The notes under the pieces are model-generated. The model searched no databases. It had not been told where the DNA came from and saw only the letters and a list, made by a program, of their open reading frames with translations. A DNA stretch of 54,224 nt from the NCBI GenBank assembly GCA_927441425.1, contig CAKMKG010000031.1, positions 1 through 54,224 on the forward strand, written 5' to 3'. The DNA is from an uncultured Bacillota bacterium (GTDB lineage: Bacteria; Bacillota; Clostridia; Peptostreptococcales; Anaerovoracaceae). A program made the translations under genes and the position numbers. Within the stretch, counting starts at the first letter, position 1. Every line of letters starts with the position of its first letter. Shown here piece after piece: positions 36,063-43,904 of the stretch.

Positions 36063-37427
36063 ATGATGAAAATTGCATTTCACACCCTCGGGTGTAAAGT
36101 GAATCAATATGAGACCCAGGCATTGAAAGAAAAATTTCTGCACCGAGGCTATGAGATCGTCGGCGAGGACGATTTTGCAGATGTGTATGTGATCAACACC
36201 TGCACTGTTACCGGCGTATCTGATCGGAAGTCAAGACAGTACATCAGAAGAGTAAAAAAGACCAACCCTGACAGCATCACCGCAGTGATTGGCTGTTATG
36301 TCCAGGTAAGCCCCGATGAGGCAAAAAGCATAGAGGGCGTCAATATCGTTGCAGGTACCAATGAAAAAAATAAGCTGCCTGAATATATTGAGGAATATGT
36401 GAAGACGAAGGGAGTCGACTGTCATATTAAGGAATGGGATCAGCTCACGGAATATGAGGAAACAGGAATTATCACATCCATGGATTCCAGAACTAGAGCA
36501 TTTATCAAAATACAGGAGGGCTGTAACAAGTTCTGTTCCTATTGTATCATTCCGTATGCCAGAGGAACGTTGCGAAGCAGAGCGAAGGAAGAGATCGTAA
36601 AGGAAGCGGAAAACCTAATCCGTCAGGGATTCAAAGAACTTGTCTTGACTGGTATCAATACGGCCTTGTACGGTATGGAACAAGACGATTTCGATGTCCT
36701 AAATATTCAGGAAGGGAAAAAGAATCATGTTTACGGTATAGAAGTTATTGTCAATGAGATAAATCAACTGGCCGGTGAATTCAGGATTCGGCTTGGCTCC
36801 TTGGAACCAAACGTAATCGATGTGGATTACGCCAGAAGATTATTAAAATATGAACGTCTTTGTCCCCATATGCATTTATCACTGCAGAGCGGCAGCGATG
36901 GGATTCTCAAAGAAATGAATCGAACCTACAACGGAAATGACTATCTACAGTTAATCAAAATGCTGAGAGAATACGATCCGGGCTATGGTATTACCACGGA
37001 TATCATCGTGGGATTTCCGGGAGAAACGGAAGAAGACTTTCGTGAAAGCTGCAGTATGACCGAACAAGCAGGCTTTTCTAAGGTTCATGTATTTAAATAT
37101 TCTAAAAGAGAAGGAACAAGAGCTGCAGAAATGAAAGGACATATCTCCCCGGAAGTAAAAGCAAGAAGGAGTGCTGAATTGATTGCCATTTCAGAATCAG
37201 TATCAGAAAGGTTTTTCAGCCAGAACCTCGGTACCACAAGAAGGGTCCTGCTGGAGCAATATGATCTTGAGACCGGTATGCTGGGAGGTTTGTCGGACAA
37301 TTATATCAAAGTATACTGCAAGGGTCAGGAGGATCGCAGCAACACATTTGTGGATGTGGAATTGATTGAACTCTATCGTGACGGGGTAAAAGGAAGAATA
37401 AGAGAGGAACAGGAGGTAAATCAATGA
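36063..37427 (+). CDS. mtaB: tRNA t6A37 methylthiotransferase MtaB
   Basis: Radical SAM enzyme that turns t6A37 into ms2t6A in tRNAs decoding ANN codons. The 454-residue protein has the N-terminal UPF0004 domain with C11, C47 and C78. The radical SAM motif GCNKFCSYC (C154, C158, C161) follows, and the C-terminal end carries a TRAM-like region. Frame is open to 36012, but the family N-terminus MKIAFHTLGCKVNQYETQ and a purine-rich AGGAAAGTGAAG support the ATG at 36063 or 36066. It overlaps the next gene by 4 bases. Confidence 0.94.
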   Translation: MMKIAFHTLGCKVNQYETQALKEKFLHRGYEIVGEDDFADVYVINTCTVTGVSDRKSRQYIRRVKKTNPDSITAVIGCYVQVSPDEAKSIEGVNIVAGTNEKNKLPEYIEEYVKTKGVDCHIKEWDQLTEYEETGIITSMDSRTRAFIKIQEGCNKFCSYCIIPYARGTLRSRAKEEIVKEAENLIRQGFKELVLTGINTALYGMEQDDFDVLNIQEGKKNHVYGIEVIVNEINQLAGEFRIRLGSLEPNVIDVDYARRLLKYERLCPHMHLSLQSGSDGILKEMNRTYNGNDYLQLIKMLREYDPGYGITTDIIVGFPGETEEDFRESCSMTEQAGFSKVHVFKYSKREGTRAAEMKGHISPEVKARRSAELIAISESVSERFFSQNLGTTRRVLLEQYDLETGMLGGLSDNYIKVYCKGQEDRSNTFVDVELIELYRDGVKGRIREEQEVNQ

Positions 37428-38056
37428 AACATAGAGTCATGAACAAATTGTTGAAAAAAATGGTATTTCTTATACTGGTTCTAACCTTGATTCCTATTGC
37501 AGGATGTGGTGTCGAAACCCAGATTATGGAAGGGCAAGAGGGGACACAGGCCGATGAGAATGAGATAGATCAGGACCAGTTGAATGAAGGCGCTCCGGCC
37601 GATATAGGCCTAATTAATTTTCAAACACAGGATATTTACGGAAATCCTGTCAATCAAGATGTTTTTAAAGATTACTCATTGACTTTGGTGAATGTATGGG
37701 GAACCTTTTGCGGCCCTTGTATCGATGAAATGCCTGATCTTGGAGAACTTCAAAAGGAGTATGAACCAAAAGGCGTTAATATCGTCGGTATCGTGGTGGA
37801 TGTTCAGGGTGAGGATATGGAGATCCTTGAGGATCAGCTGGAGCTGGCGAAACAAATTGCCTCTGGTACTGGAGCGGAGTATACCCACATGCTCATAACT
37901 GAAGAGATGATTGATTCTGTACTAAACCAGTTCAATGCCATCCCTGCCAGCTTTTTTGTAGACAGTGACGGCAATATCGTGAGCGAATTCTATATTGGCT
38001 CTAGAAAAAAGGAAGATTGGGCTACTATCATTGAAACAACGATCGAAAACCAATAA
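37424..38056 (+). CDS. TlpA-like thioredoxin-fold lipoprotein
   Basis: The 210-residue protein has a lipoprotein signal with lipobox IAGC (C28) and an acidic linker (about 30-58). A TlpA/AhpC-type thioredoxin fold (about 62-208) carries the redox motif FCGPC (C96, C99). It should sit on the outer face of the membrane and reduce or exchange disulfides. It overlaps mtaB by 4 bases (ATGA) and is followed by a small CXXC membrane protein and a NapH-like iron-sulfur membrane protein that may feed it electrons. Confidence 0.9.
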   Translation: MKHRVMNKLLKKMVFLILVLTLIPIAGCGVETQIMEGQEGTQADENEIDQDQLNEGAPADIGLINFQTQDIYGNPVNQDVFKDYSLTLVNVWGTFCGPCIDEMPDLGELQKEYEPKGVNIVGIVVDVQGEDMEILEDQLELAKQIASGTGAEYTHMLITEEMIDSVLNQFNAIPASFFVDSDGNIVSEFYIGSRKKEDWATIIETTIENQ

Positions 38057-38216
38057 TAATAATTATGGAAGGAAGAATCCTTCCATAAGACTGCTGCCTG
38101 TCATTGTTGTATTTGCAGGTGTTATATTCATGTTCGCAGGGATTACCCGAGGTGAAATGGACGTAGTACTGAGAAAAGCAATTACAATATGTCTGGAGTG
38201 TATTGGAATTGGGTGA
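38031..38216 (+). CDS. Small CXXC membrane protein (CD1871A family)
   Basis: The protein has a basic, Asn-rich N-terminus, one membrane segment (LLPVIVVFAGVIFMFAGI) and ends KAITICLECIGIG, the signature C-terminus of a small clostridial CXXC family. The start is uncertain: a TTG at 38031 gives about 61 residues and a TTG at 37995 gives 73. A non-standard start after the GGAAGGAAG at about 38068 would give about 45, closer to the family norm. The gene lies between and overlaps a TlpA-like gene and a NapH-like gene, a grouping consistent with a thiol relay across the membrane. Confidence 0.65.
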   Translation: MKQRSKTNNNNYGRKNPSIRLLPVIVVFAGVIFMFAGITRGEMDVVLRKAITICLECIGIG

Positions 38217-39057
38217 TGGATTGAAAGCGGGAAAACAAAATATTCGTTTATGGATCCAGATTGGATTTACGGCAGTTACCAATGGATATGCAAAAGGCTT
38301 TTCAAATGGGAGCATTTATACCGGTTCCCTAAAATCCTATTGCGTGCCTGGTTTAAATTGCTATTCCTGTCCAGGTGCGCTGGGCTCTTGTCCTATCGGC
38401 TCTATTCAGGCGGTCATTGCGACGAGGAATTTTAGTGTTTCCTATTATATGATCGGTTTTTTTCTGATGATTGGTGCTTTGCTTGGAAGATTCGTGTGCG
38501 GCTGGCTTTGTCCCTTTGGTTTGGCACAGGACCTTCTGTATAAAATCCCAATTGGAAGAAAAATAACTGTAGTCAAAGGAGACCGAATCCTTCGCCTTTT
38601 AAAATACCTGATTCTTTTGGTATTTGTTATTTTGCTTCCCATGTTTGTTATGGACTTCGTGGGACAGGGCGACCCATGGTTTTGCAAATGGATCTGCCCA
38701 TCGGGAACCTTGATGGCCGGTTGGCCCCTTGTACTACTCAACGGGGGGATCCGACAAACCATTGGATTTTTGTTTGCCTGGAAGAGTCTGATTCTGATTT
38801 CACTGATTGTGCTCTCCATACTATTATATCGTCCGTTTTGCAGATATCTTTGCCCCCTCGGAGCGATTTATGGTCTTTTTAATCCGATTTCCTTGTATCG
38901 TTTTCGAGTTGATAAGGAAAAATGTACAAATTGCCATGATTGTCAAAGGGCCTGCAAGCTGAATATATCTGTCAGCGAGATACCCAATAGTATGGAGTGT
39001 ATTCGATGCGGAGACTGCATTTCGGTCTGCAAAACAAAGGCCCTCACAAAAGGGTAA
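38203..39057 (+). CDS. NapH/CcoG-like 4Fe-4S membrane protein
   Basis: The 284-residue protein has about four or five membrane segments. Repeated cysteine motifs are NCYSCPGALGSCP (about 36-48), CGWLCPFG, CKWICPSG and CRYLCPLGA. A C-terminal two-cluster ferredoxin domain has CTNCHDCQRACK and CIRCGDCISVCK. This is the pattern of NapH/NosR/CcoG-type electron-transfer proteins that carry electrons across the membrane. The start is probably TTG at 38203 (GGAG 5 bases upstream); TTG at 38221 is an alternative. The 3' end of the preceding CXXC gene overlaps it. Confidence 0.87.
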   Translation: MELGDGLKAGKQNIRLWIQIGFTAVTNGYAKGFSNGSIYTGSLKSYCVPGLNCYSCPGALGSCPIGSIQAVIATRNFSVSYYMIGFFLMIGALLGRFVCGWLCPFGLAQDLLYKIPIGRKITVVKGDRILRLLKYLILLVFVILLPMFVMDFVGQGDPWFCKWICPSGTLMAGWPLVLLNGGIRQTIGFLFAWKSLILISLIVLSILLYRPFCRYLCPLGAIYGLFNPISLYRFRVDKEKCTNCHDCQRACKLNISVSEIPNSMECIRCGDCISVCKTKALTKG

Positions 39058-39106
39058 AGCGAGTTGGAGTCCCATGAACGCACAGATGAAAGAAAATTAT
39101 CTACAG

Positions 39107-39135
39107 TCGATAATTTTCGACGTATGCGTTATAAT
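39107..39135 (+). promoter_or_regulatory. Possible promoter of the small membrane peptide and HIT genes
   Basis: A perfect TATAAT (39130-39135), with only TCGATA (39107-39112) 17 bases upstream as -35. A short palindrome, GTCGA-N6-TCGAC, spans the same area (39106-39121). Confidence 0.4.
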
Positions 39136-39157
39136 ACATGAATAGGAGTAATCACAT

Positions 39158-39328
39158 ATGGAGAAGTTTTTTTTACCTTTTGTCATTATTGTCTTTATTT
39201 TTTCAACTGTTACGATGACAGTGATTGGCCAGGATTACATCAATAAGAACCCTGACCGCGATATCTGCGTCAAGAGTCGAAGCTGTGCAATCAATTGGTA
39301 TCAAAATCAACAAATTGAAAAAGAATAG
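39158..39328 (+). CDS. 56-residue single-pass membrane or secreted peptide, unknown function
   Basis: An ATG 9 bases after AGGAG opens a 56-codon frame: a short N-terminus, a strong hydrophobic segment (about residues 4-24, FFLPFVIIVFIFSTVTMTVI) and a polar tail with two cysteines (DICVKSRSCAINW). Its TAG overlaps the AGGAG of the HIT gene, which supports coupled translation. The membrane segment and cysteines echo the redox genes just upstream. Family not recognised. Confidence 0.65.
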   Translation: MEKFFLPFVIIVFIFSTVTMTVIGQDYINKNPDRDICVKSRSCAINWYQNQQIEKE

Positions 39329-39338
39329 GAGCGAAACG

Positions 39339-39680
39339 ATGTCAGATTGTATTTTTTGTAGGATAGTAAATAAGGACATTCCTTCCAAAGCAGTTTATGA
39401 AGATGACCGCATTTTGGCTTTCTATGACCTGGAGCCACAGGCGCCAGTGCACGTATTGCTGATTCCGAAGAAGCATATATCTTCCTTGGATGCCCTTCAG
39501 CCGGAAGATACAGAGCTTATGGGGTATCTTATGCTCAAGGTGAAGGATGTTGCGAAAGAATTGGGCTTGGAAAACGGCTACCGGCTGGTGAACAACTGCG
39601 GTGAAGACGGAATGCAAACCGTAAAACACTTACACTTCCATTTGCTTGGAAAGAGAAAGATGACCTGGCCTCCGGGTTGA
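39339..39680 (+). CDS. Histidine triad (HIT) nucleotide-binding protein
   Basis: HIT proteins hydrolyse nucleotide phosphoramidates such as AMP-lysine. The 113-residue protein is HINT-like: MSDCIFCRIVNKDIPSKAVY at the start with an N-terminal CxxC, LIPKKHISS in the middle and the triad HLHFHLLG near residue 99. A frame open from 39225 is rejected because AGGAG lies 7 bases before 39339 and the family starts here. In many Clostridia it precedes rpsU, as here. Confidence 0.93.
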   Translation: MSDCIFCRIVNKDIPSKAVYEDDRILAFYDLEPQAPVHVLLIPKKHISSLDALQPEDTELMGYLMLKVKDVAKELGLENGYRLVNNCGEDGMQTVKHLHFHLLGKRKMTWPPG

Positions 39681-39712
39681 AAATGATAGCTTAATCATTG
39701 GATAAAAAAAAC

Positions 39713-39741
39713 TTGCCTAATGTATTGAAAGCATGTATAAT
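39713..39741 (+). promoter_or_regulatory. sigma-A promoter for rpsU-yqeY
   Basis: TTGCCT (39713-39718), 17 bases, TATAAT (39736-39741). It lies in the gap between the HIT gene and rpsU and leaves a ~70-base leader. Confidence 0.7.
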
Positions 39742-39815
39742 ATTTTTGTTATAGGTAAATCTGTTTTGATTAGCATCTAAGAGATTTCAGGACATGGAGG
39801 GAGGGGAATGAATAA

Positions 39816-39995
39816 ATGGCACAAGTAGTTGTAAGAGAAAACGAAAGTTTAGAAAGCGCGCTGAAAAGGTTTAAGCGTTCTTGCGCAAGAGACGGAGTAA
39901 TGTCTGAGCTAAGAAAAAGGGAGCATTATGAAAAGCCGAGCGTAAAGAGAAAGAAGAAGTCTGAAGCCGCAAGGAAAAAGGCGAAGAAATTCTAA
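39816..39995 (+). CDS. rpsU: 30S ribosomal protein S21
   Basis: The 59-residue, lysine/arginine-rich product starts [20 protein letters not shown] and ends KKAKKF, the standard S21 sequence. S21 is a small-subunit protein involved in initiation. GGAGGGAGGGG lies before the start; an ATG at 39808 is out of frame. Confidence 0.96.
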   Translation: MAQVVVRENESLESALKRFKRSCARDGVMSELRKREHYEKPSVKRKKKSEAARKKAKKF

Positions 39996-40014
39996 AAAGA
40001 AGGTGTAGAACACA

Positions 40015-40461
40015 ATGTCTTTAAAAGACAGATTACAAAATGATTTTAAGGAAGCCATGAAGGCAAGAGATGAAATCAGAAAGAATACAGTAAATTTAGC
40101 CCGGGCTGCGATTAAACAGTACGAGGTAGACAATAGAGAAGAACTGGATGAGCAAGGGATTTTATCGATCTTGACCAAACAGGTGAAAATGAGAAAAGAT
40201 GCCCTCTCTGATTTTGAAAAAGCAGGAAGAACGGATTTATTAGATGCCTATAACAAAGAAATAGAAATTTTGATGGAGTATCTGCCGAAGCAGCTTTCCG
40301 AAGAAGAAATTACAGTGATTGTGAAAGCGACAGCAGCCGAACTTGGTATAGAGGGAGGCAAGCAGAATATGGGTAAGCTCATCGGGGCTGTTATGCCGAA
40401 AGTAAAAGGCCTTGCCGATGGAGGCATTGTTAAAAAAATAGTCGAAGGGCTGCTCGAATAA
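40015..40461 (+). CDS. yqeY: GatB/YqeY domain protein
   Basis: The 148-residue protein is a stand-alone YqeY domain, related to the tRNA-binding tail domain of GatB. It shows MSLKDRLQNDFKEAMKARDE, ILTKQVKMRKDAL, EYLPKQLSEEEI and the C-terminal MGKLIGAVMPKVKGLADG. Biochemical role is not settled. It follows rpsU by 19 bases, a conserved pairing, and ends before a strong terminator. Confidence 0.94.
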   Translation: MSLKDRLQNDFKEAMKARDEIRKNTVNLARAAIKQYEVDNREELDEQGILSILTKQVKMRKDALSDFEKAGRTDLLDAYNKEIEILMEYLPKQLSEEEITVIVKATAAELGIEGGKQNMGKLIGAVMPKVKGLADGGIVKKIVEGLLE

Positions 40462-40483
40462 AACATACTTTCAAAAGAAATAA

Positions 40484-40514
40484 AACCTGGTTGGTAACAA
40501 CCAGGTTATTTTTT
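40484..40514 (+). terminator. Rho-independent terminator after yqeY
   Basis: Perfect 10-bp stem AACCTGGTTG (40484-40493) / CAACCAGGTT (40498-40507), GTAA loop, followed by ATTTTTT. Confidence 0.9.
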
Positions 40515-40533
40515 ATGCCCGGAAACATAAAAT
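40505..40533 (+). promoter_or_regulatory. Possible sigma-E promoter for yqfC-yqfD
   Basis: CATAAAAT (40526-40533) matches 7 of 8 positions of the sigma-E -10 consensus and lies 20 bases before yqfC. The -35 candidate GTTATTT, 14 bases upstream, is weak and overlaps the terminator. The position fits, since yqfC and yqfD are mother-cell genes in Bacillus. Confidence 0.45.
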
Positions 40534-40553
40534 TGTACAGTAGGGGGGTAGCT

Positions 40554-40823
40554 ATGAACGTCAAAGATGAGTTATTATTTGATTTCAGTATCAATATGCC
40601 CAGACTTCTTGTCAGTGGGAAGACATGCATCATTGATAACGTAAAAAAGATCGTCTTCATTACGGAAAATAGTATTATTGTGGACAACGGTAAGCGCTTT
40701 AGTGCAATTAACGGAGACAGGCTTCGTGTAAAAATGATAGAAGAGGAAAGAATGATTGTAACAGGAGAGCTGCTTTCGATAGAATTTTATCCCGGGAAAA
40801 AGGGTGAGCTTCATGAGGAATAG
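40554..40823 (+). CDS. yqfC: Sporulation protein YqfC
   Basis: The 89-residue YabP/YqfC family protein begins MNVKDELLFDFSINMPRLLV and ends with the family pattern RMIVTGELLSIEFYPGK. It is linked to sporulation; the molecular role is unknown. The frame is open upstream to 40491 but crosses the terminator, and GGGGGG lies 5-6 bases before the chosen ATG. It overlaps yqfD by 11 bases. Confidence 0.9.
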   Translation: MNVKDELLFDFSINMPRLLVSGKTCIIDNVKKIVFITENSIIVDNGKRFSAINGDRLRVKMIEEERMIVTGELLSIEFYPGKKGELHEE

Positions 40824-42018
40824 AGGAAGTTTTCTCGAGCACTCCATTCGAATCAAGGTAGAAGGATTCGAACAGGAGAAACTGTTGACGGAATGTGTGG
40901 GTCGAGGGATATCAATGAAGGACATCCATTCCGTCAATGATCTTGAGATGTCGATCACGCTGATGGAATGGGACTACCAGGAATTTTTAAGGATCACAAA
41001 AAACCGTTATCAGATCACTGTTTTACAGGAAAACGGATATAAACCGGTCATAAAAAAGACCTTTCAGAAAAAAAGTACCATTGTCGGTCTGATTCTATTT
41101 GCATTCATTCTTATATATCAGAGTACATTTGTGTCTGAAATCAGGATTTTAGGGTATGAGAAATTCACGGAAACAGAAATCAGAGAAAGCCTAAGAGAAG
41201 CCGGTCTCTATGAAGGCAGCAGTAAACGTTTGGATCTGAAGCAATTGAAGCTTCATATTTATCAGGATCTTGATAATATTACCTGGATTGGGGTAAAATA
41301 TATAGGAAATTTGGCAGAAGTAACCATCATTGAGGGAACAATTACGCCCAAATTCGTTGATAAATCGAAGCCATGTCATATTATAGCAGATAAGACAGGA
41401 TATATTGCCCAGACCATCGCCAGGGAAGGTGTCGTAGCCGCGGCGCCCGGAACCTATGTCAAACCGGGGGATATTTTGATTTCCGGCATCGTGCCACTGA
41501 AAAGCACGGCTTACGGTACCCCTGGAGTTGAGCTTATGGAGAGGTATGTACATTCTGAAGGTGAAGTTTATGCAAAAGTACCTTATCGCCTGTTTTATTA
41601 TCAGGAAAAATATGAATATAAAAAAGAACCCACTAAAAATAGCATCTATGGGATACGAGTGGAAATCGGTGACTTGAAAATCAATACGGCGAAGATCTTT
41701 TACGGTTATGACAATTCTGTATATACGGAAAGGAACGTTCTTCACCTGATCCGACCAATCCCAATTCATCTGGGGTTTGTCAGAATCGATGAAGTAGAGG
41801 TCACCAAGCTGGAAAGGAGCCAGTCGGAGCTCCAGAAGGAGGCAAACCGCCTGGTAAGGCAGGCAATACAAGAAAAAGTGCCGAAAAACTCACAAATACT
41901 AAATAAAAGTTTGAAGTTTTCCTCCGGAGAAAATATAATAGGAGTAGTCATCTTATTGGAGACTTTGGAAAAAATAGGAGAGAAGAAGGAGATCGTGATT
42001 GGATACCCCATTAATTGA
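40813..42018 (+). CDS. yqfD: Sporulation protein YqfD
   Basis: The 401-residue protein has an N-terminal cytoplasmic region (about 1-90), a membrane segment (about 93-112, STIVGLILFAFILIYQSTF) and a large external region with a POTRA-like start (about 112-180). It ends in a beta-rich C-terminal part with IIGVVILLETLEKIGEKKEI. YqfD is needed for normal sporulation in Bacillus. GTG at 40804 is an alternative start; the ATG at 40813 has GGTGA 5 bases upstream. It overlaps phoH by 20 bases. Confidence 0.92.
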   Translation: MRNRGSFLEHSIRIKVEGFEQEKLLTECVGRGISMKDIHSVNDLEMSITLMEWDYQEFLRITKNRYQITVLQENGYKPVIKKTFQKKSTIVGLILFAFILIYQSTFVSEIRILGYEKFTETEIRESLREAGLYEGSSKRLDLKQLKLHIYQDLDNITWIGVKYIGNLAEVTIIEGTITPKFVDKSKPCHIIADKTGYIAQTIAREGVVAAAPGTYVKPGDILISGIVPLKSTAYGTPGVELMERYVHSEGEVYAKVPYRLFYYQEKYEYKKEPTKNSIYGIRVEIGDLKINTAKIFYGYDNSVYTERNVLHLIRPIPIHLGFVRIDEVEVTKLERSQSELQKEANRLVRQAIQEKVPKNSQILNKSLKFSSGENIIGVVILLETLEKIGEKKEIVIGYPIN

Positions 42019-42985
42019 AGAACTAAAGATTAAAATAGATCATGAACAGGATACGAATGAACTGTTTGGAAATCTTGATGTGAACCTAAAAATTATTAAG
42101 GATAACTACGATGTTGAAATCGTCCAGAGACAGGATGAAATCATTATCAAGGGGAAAGAAGCTGAAAAGGCGCAGATGGTTATCGTTGAGCTTCTTGGAA
42201 TCTTAGAATCCGGTGAAATTCTTGATGCCCAGAAGGTCAATTACGTCATCAGTTTAAATAAAAAAGGAATATCCTATAAAGACAGCAAGATCAATAAGGA
42301 TGTGATTTGCTTTACACACAGGGGTAAGCCGATTAAACCAAAAACCATCGGACAAACCTCCTACGCACAAAGTATCAAAAATCATGATATCGCATTTGGA
42401 GTGGGACCCGCCGGAACAGGAAAAACCTACATTGCGGTTGCTATGGCAATTAATGCTTTTAAAAACAAAGAGGTGCAGAAAATCATTTTAGCAAGACCGG
42501 CTGTGGAGGCCGGAGAGCGGCTTGGTTTTCTGCCTGGAGACCTGCAGGAAAAAGTAGATCCTTATCTGAGACCCCTGTATGATGCTCTCTATGATATCAT
42601 GGGAAGGGATAGTGCCCTTCGTTTAAAGGAAAAAGAAGTCATTGAGGTAGTGCCGCTGGCCTATATGCGAGGGCGTACACTGGATAATTCCTTCATTATT
42701 CTTGATGAAGCGCAGAATACAACAAAAGAACAGATGAAGATGTTTTTGACAAGACTTGGTATGGGATCAAAAGCGGTTGTTACCGGTGATATTACTCAGA
42801 TTGATTTACCGAAAGGCAAACGCTCCGGACTGGTGGATGCCATCAAGGTACTCAATAGAGTAGAAGGAATTGATTTTAGCTTTTTAAAGGATGCCGACGT
42901 AGTAAGACACACATTGGTCCGAAGAATTATTGTTGCATATGAAAAATATGCCAAGGATAATCCGGAAGAGGAGGGAGAAGTATGA
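41999..42985 (+). CDS. phoH: PhoH family ATPase
   Basis: Cytoplasmic RNA-linked P-loop ATPase, often next to ybeY as here. The 328-residue protein has an N-terminal KH-like segment (about 20-75) and GVGPAGTGKTYIAVAMA (Walker A, about 136-152). ILARPAVEAGERLGFLPGD and FIILDEAQNTT (Walker B) follow. The start is a TTG with AAGGAG 7 bases upstream, inside the yqfD 3' end. It overlaps ybeY by 4 bases. Confidence 0.93.
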   Translation: MDTPLIEELKIKIDHEQDTNELFGNLDVNLKIIKDNYDVEIVQRQDEIIIKGKEAEKAQMVIVELLGILESGEILDAQKVNYVISLNKKGISYKDSKINKDVICFTHRGKPIKPKTIGQTSYAQSIKNHDIAFGVGPAGTGKTYIAVAMAINAFKNKEVQKIILARPAVEAGERLGFLPGDLQEKVDPYLRPLYDALYDIMGRDSALRLKEKEVIEVVPLAYMRGRTLDNSFIILDEAQNTTKEQMKMFLTRLGMGSKAVVTGDITQIDLPKGKRSGLVDAIKVLNRVEGIDFSFLKDADVVRHTLVRRIIVAYEKYAKDNPEEEGEV

Positions 42986-43437
42986 ATCTTATATTCAGCG
43001 ACGAACGAATGCCGGGACAAATCGTAATCGACCATATGACTCAGGCCGCCGAGCTATGTCTACGGGAAGAAAACCTGGATCCGGATCAAATTGAGATCAG
43101 TGTGACCTTTGTCAGCACCGAAGAAATTCATGAATTGAACAAACTCTATCGTGGTAAGGATAGTGCGACCGATGTCTTATCATTTCCACAGTATGAAAAC
43201 TTGAAAGACTTGAAAACCGAAGGGATACTAAGTCTGGGTGACGTAGTGATATGCCCTGAGCAGGCACTGCTGCAGGCGGAAGAATTCGGTCATTCAGGTG
43301 AAAGAGAACTCGTTTATCTTTTTGTACACAGTGTATTCCATCTTTTGGGATATGATCATCAGGATGAAGATGATAGAAGTGAAATGAGAACACAGGAAGA
43401 GAAAATCATGAGTCAGATTGGCCTAATAAGATCGTAA
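42982..43437 (+). CDS. ybeY: Endoribonuclease YbeY (rRNA maturation)
   Basis: Zinc-dependent endoribonuclease acting in 16S rRNA 3' end maturation and ribosome quality control. The 151-residue protein has the invariant zinc motif HSVFHLLGYDH near the C-terminus and the ATDVLSFPQ segment in the middle. It starts at ATGA overlapping the phoH stop, so the two are coupled. Confidence 0.95.
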   Translation: MNLIFSDERMPGQIVIDHMTQAAELCLREENLDPDQIEISVTFVSTEEIHELNKLYRGKDSATDVLSFPQYENLKDLKTEGILSLGDVVICPEQALLQAEEFGHSGERELVYLFVHSVFHLLGYDHQDEDDRSEMRTQEEKIMSQIGLIRS

Positions 43438-43444
43438 AAATGAA

Positions 43445-43496
43445 GCTCGCATAATGGATTGAAGCGAGCGCCGATGCGGAGCGGCGTCAGCCGCCC
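43445..43496. repeat. GC-rich hairpin-forming linker between ybeY and cdd
   Basis: GCTCGC (43445-43450) pairs with GCGAGC (43464-43469), and CGCCG (43469-43473) with CGGCG (43482-43486). The stretch is clearly richer in G and C than the flanks and has no T-run. It may be a small interspersed repeat or an RNA-stability element. In many relatives a diacylglycerol kinase gene lies at this junction; none is present. Confidence 0.45.
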
Positions 43497-43510
43497 AGGA
43501 GGGGATTGAT

Positions 43511-43888
43511 ATGAAGTACAGAGAACTTTTTCGTACTGCAATGCAGGTGGTTCAGTATGCGTATGCGCCTTATTCGCGATTCAAAGTGGGTGCTGCACTA
43601 TTAACAAAATCCGGCGAGGTTTTTACTGGGGTCAATGTGGAGAATTCATCCTTCGGTGCAACAATTTGTGCTGAGAGAACAGCCTTTGTAAAAGCGGTTT
43701 CCGAGGGTCACAGGGACTTTGACGCAATTGCTGTAGTATCTTCCGATGGAGAAGCCTATCCCTGCGGCATTTGCAGACAATTCATGTTTGAATTCGGTGA
43801 CGATTTGAAAATCATAACAGGGGAAGACGAGGACCATTTACACATCTCGGAAATGAAAGAACTGCTGCCGGAAGGTTTCCGGCTATAA
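43511..43888 (+). CDS. cdd: Cytidine deaminase
   Basis: Converts cytidine and deoxycytidine to uridine forms in pyrimidine salvage. The 125-residue protein has YAPYSRFKVGAALLT, the zinc/catalytic TICAERTA (about 55-62) and PCGICRQFMFEF (about 87-98). Length matches the homotetrameric class. AGGAGGGG precedes the ATG. It is followed by era after 16 bases. Confidence 0.96.
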   Translation: MKYRELFRTAMQVVQYAYAPYSRFKVGAALLTKSGEVFTGVNVENSSFGATICAERTAFVKAVSEGHRDFDAIAVVSSDGEAYPCGICRQFMFEFGDDLKIITGEDEDHLHISEMKELLPEGFRL

Positions 43889-43904
43889 ACAACAAGGAGA
43901 ATAG

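Noticed and set aside
41191..41871. A 226-codon open frame antisense to yqfD
   Set aside because: No family resemblance, no ribosome binding site, and yqfD is well supported.
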